From Legionella sp. (GTDB lineage: Bacteria; Pseudomonadota; Gammaproteobacteria; Legionellales; Legionellaceae), in contig JARLJR010000011.1 of the NCBI GenBank assembly GCA_031291095.1, positions 1 through 64,000 on the forward strand: a DNA stretch of 64,000 nt. Direction: 5' to 3'. The stretch's first letter is position 1; the number at the start of each line of letters is the position of its first letter. Made by a program: the position numbers and the translations under genes. The notes under the pieces are model-generated. The model saw nothing but the letters and a program-made list of their open reading frames with translations, made no database searches and was not told where the DNA came from. Below, one piece after another: positions 63,161 to 64,000 of the stretch.

Positions 63161-63203
63161 TCTCATACATAACTAGAAACACAGTTATGTATGAGATGTT
63201 TTT
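63161..63203 (+). terminator. Intrinsic terminator of folE
   Basis: TCTCATACATAACT (63161-63174) and AGTTATGTATGAGA (63183-63196) form a 14-bp perfect stem with an 8-base loop, followed by TTTTT (63199-63203). It lies 27 bases after the stop. Confidence 0.8.
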
Positions 63204-63251
63204 AGATAAAAATAATTGTAAACCATCATTTGGGTTAGGGTGCAACAATTC

Positions 63252-63956
63252 ATGGAAGCAAATACAAATAAACTAATTCTGGTTACTGGTGGGAAAGCTG
63301 GTCTTGGCAGAGCATTGGCTGAGCAATTAATCCAACATAAAGCTACTGTCATCGTTACCTCCAGACAAGCAAGTTTTCACAAAGATTTACGTCTTCTTCC
63401 TGGTGAAATTCATCTACAACAGCTTGATGTGACTCAAGAAGATTCAATCTTACAATTATTTTCCTGGCTTAACTCCCTAAATCGCCCCCTGGATGTATTG
63501 GTTAATAATGCAGGCTTAGGGGTGTTTCAGGCAGTGGAAGACATTACGACCGCTGAATGGGAATTAATCATTAAAACCAATTTAACCGGAGCATTCTTAT
63601 GTTCAAGAGAGGCGTATCGGATTATGAGGAAACATGGCGGAGGACGCATTATTAATATTGGCTCCATCGCGAATAAGGTGGGATTAGCAAATAATTTGGC
63701 TTATGGGGCCTCGAAATGGGGGTTAAAAGGCTTATCTACCAATTTGGGTGAAGAAGGAAAAAATCATCATATTCGAGTTAGCCATGTTACTTTAGGTGCC
63801 ACCTACACCGAAATTTGGAAAGATAGAGCAGGCTTTGCCAAAGAAGATATGTTGGATCCTAATATGGTCGCTCAGTATTTATCTTATCTGGCATTACTCC
63901 CTTTAGAAATTGCCGTCAATGAGATTGAAATATTGCCAGAAAAAGGAGTTTTATAA
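63252..63956 (+). CDS. Short-chain dehydrogenase/reductase
   Basis: 234 residues from ATG 63252; a GTG 12 bases upstream is possible. Classical SDR: cofactor loop TGGKAGLG, NNAG at about 85, catalytic Ser in INIGSIANKVG, and Y-x-x-x-K in YGASKWG. The absence of an acidic residue after the second beta strand (TSRQAS) suggests NADP(H) preference. The substrate is unknown. It overlaps the next SDR gene by one base (TAATG), so the two are co-translated. Confidence 0.88.
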   Translation: MEANTNKLILVTGGKAGLGRALAEQLIQHKATVIVTSRQASFHKDLRLLPGEIHLQQLDVTQEDSILQLFSWLNSLNRPLDVLVNNAGLGVFQAVEDITTAEWELIIKTNLTGAFLCSREAYRIMRKHGGGRIINIGSIANKVGLANNLAYGASKWGLKGLSTNLGEEGKNHHIRVSHVTLGATYTEIWKDRAGFAKEDMLDPNMVAQYLSYLALLPLEIAVNEIEILPEKGVL

Positions 63957-64000
63957 TGAAACAGCTCCCCTACCCGCGCATTGCCCTTATCACTGGCGCC
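63956..64000 (+). CDS. Second short-chain dehydrogenase, 5' end only
   Basis: The first 15 codons (MKQLPYPRIALITGA) run off the window. IALITGA is the start of an SDR Rossmann fold. AAAAGGAG lies seven bases before the ATG, which overlaps the previous stop by one base. Confidence 0.75.
   Translation, partial: MKQLPYPRIALITGA

Overview
The window looks like the chromosome of a Legionella species or a close relative. It is AT-rich. It encodes a 176-residue Pal lipoprotein of the Legionella type and a bacterial mevalonate pathway. It also has many large proteins without clear relatives whose tandem repeats, ankyrin-like repeats or acidic C-termini are typical of Dot/Icm effector candidates. No secretion-system gene lies in the window, so every 'effector' call here is inference.

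Layout. 0-11 kb is housekeeping: mevalonate kinase and diphosphomevalonate decarboxylase (minus strand), cpoB-pal, a four-gene MCE/Mla-type lipid transport operon, a coiled-coil membrane-anchored protein, then HMG-CoA reductase and phosphomevalonate kinase (plus strand). Together these four enzymes take HMG-CoA to isopentenyl diphosphate. 11.1-11.5 kb holds two identical tRNA-Lys(TTT) genes and tRNA-Arg(TCG).

11.4-17.8 kb is a 6.3-kb genomic island. It is bounded by the 3' part of tRNA-Arg and a 55-bp near-exact direct copy of it. The cargo is a RhuM-Fic protein, a candidate oriT followed by traC- and traD-like genes, an OLD-like ATPase-TOPRIM protein, a two-gene CBASS module (CD-NTase plus S-4TM pore effector) and a HigB/HigA module whose toxin carries an amber codon. 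No integrase or relaxase is visible, so it resembles a mobilizable but non-autonomous defence element.

17.8-32 kb is a second accessory block that ends near a third, degraded copy of the tRNA-Arg end. It carries secreted repeat proteins, a 1213-residue protein with 33-residue repeats, small exported and membrane proteins, and gene remnants. 32-40 kb has a LuxR-type regulator, a P-loop kinase-like protein, a stress protein, a phasin, a CheB/CheR-PAS, histidine kinase and receiver operon, and an outer-membrane beta-barrel.

40-59.4 kb is again accessory. It has a RelE-like/SF1 helicase/ankyrin fusion, a DUF4349 protein, a HEAT-like protein, a catalase, an RND efflux pair, a 61-residue-repeat protein, a possible cysteine protease and an alanine-rich protein with endonuclease/exonuclease/phosphatase-like motifs. 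Four long palindromic repeats are scattered through it. 59.7-64 kb returns to ordinary genes: an L,D-transpeptidase, cytochrome b561, an IS4-type remnant, a PQ-loop protein, folE and two short-chain dehydrogenases, the last cut by the window end.

A 21-bp palindrome (ATACCGTA-N5-TACGGTAT) recurs upstream of four genes and may mark a shared regulon.
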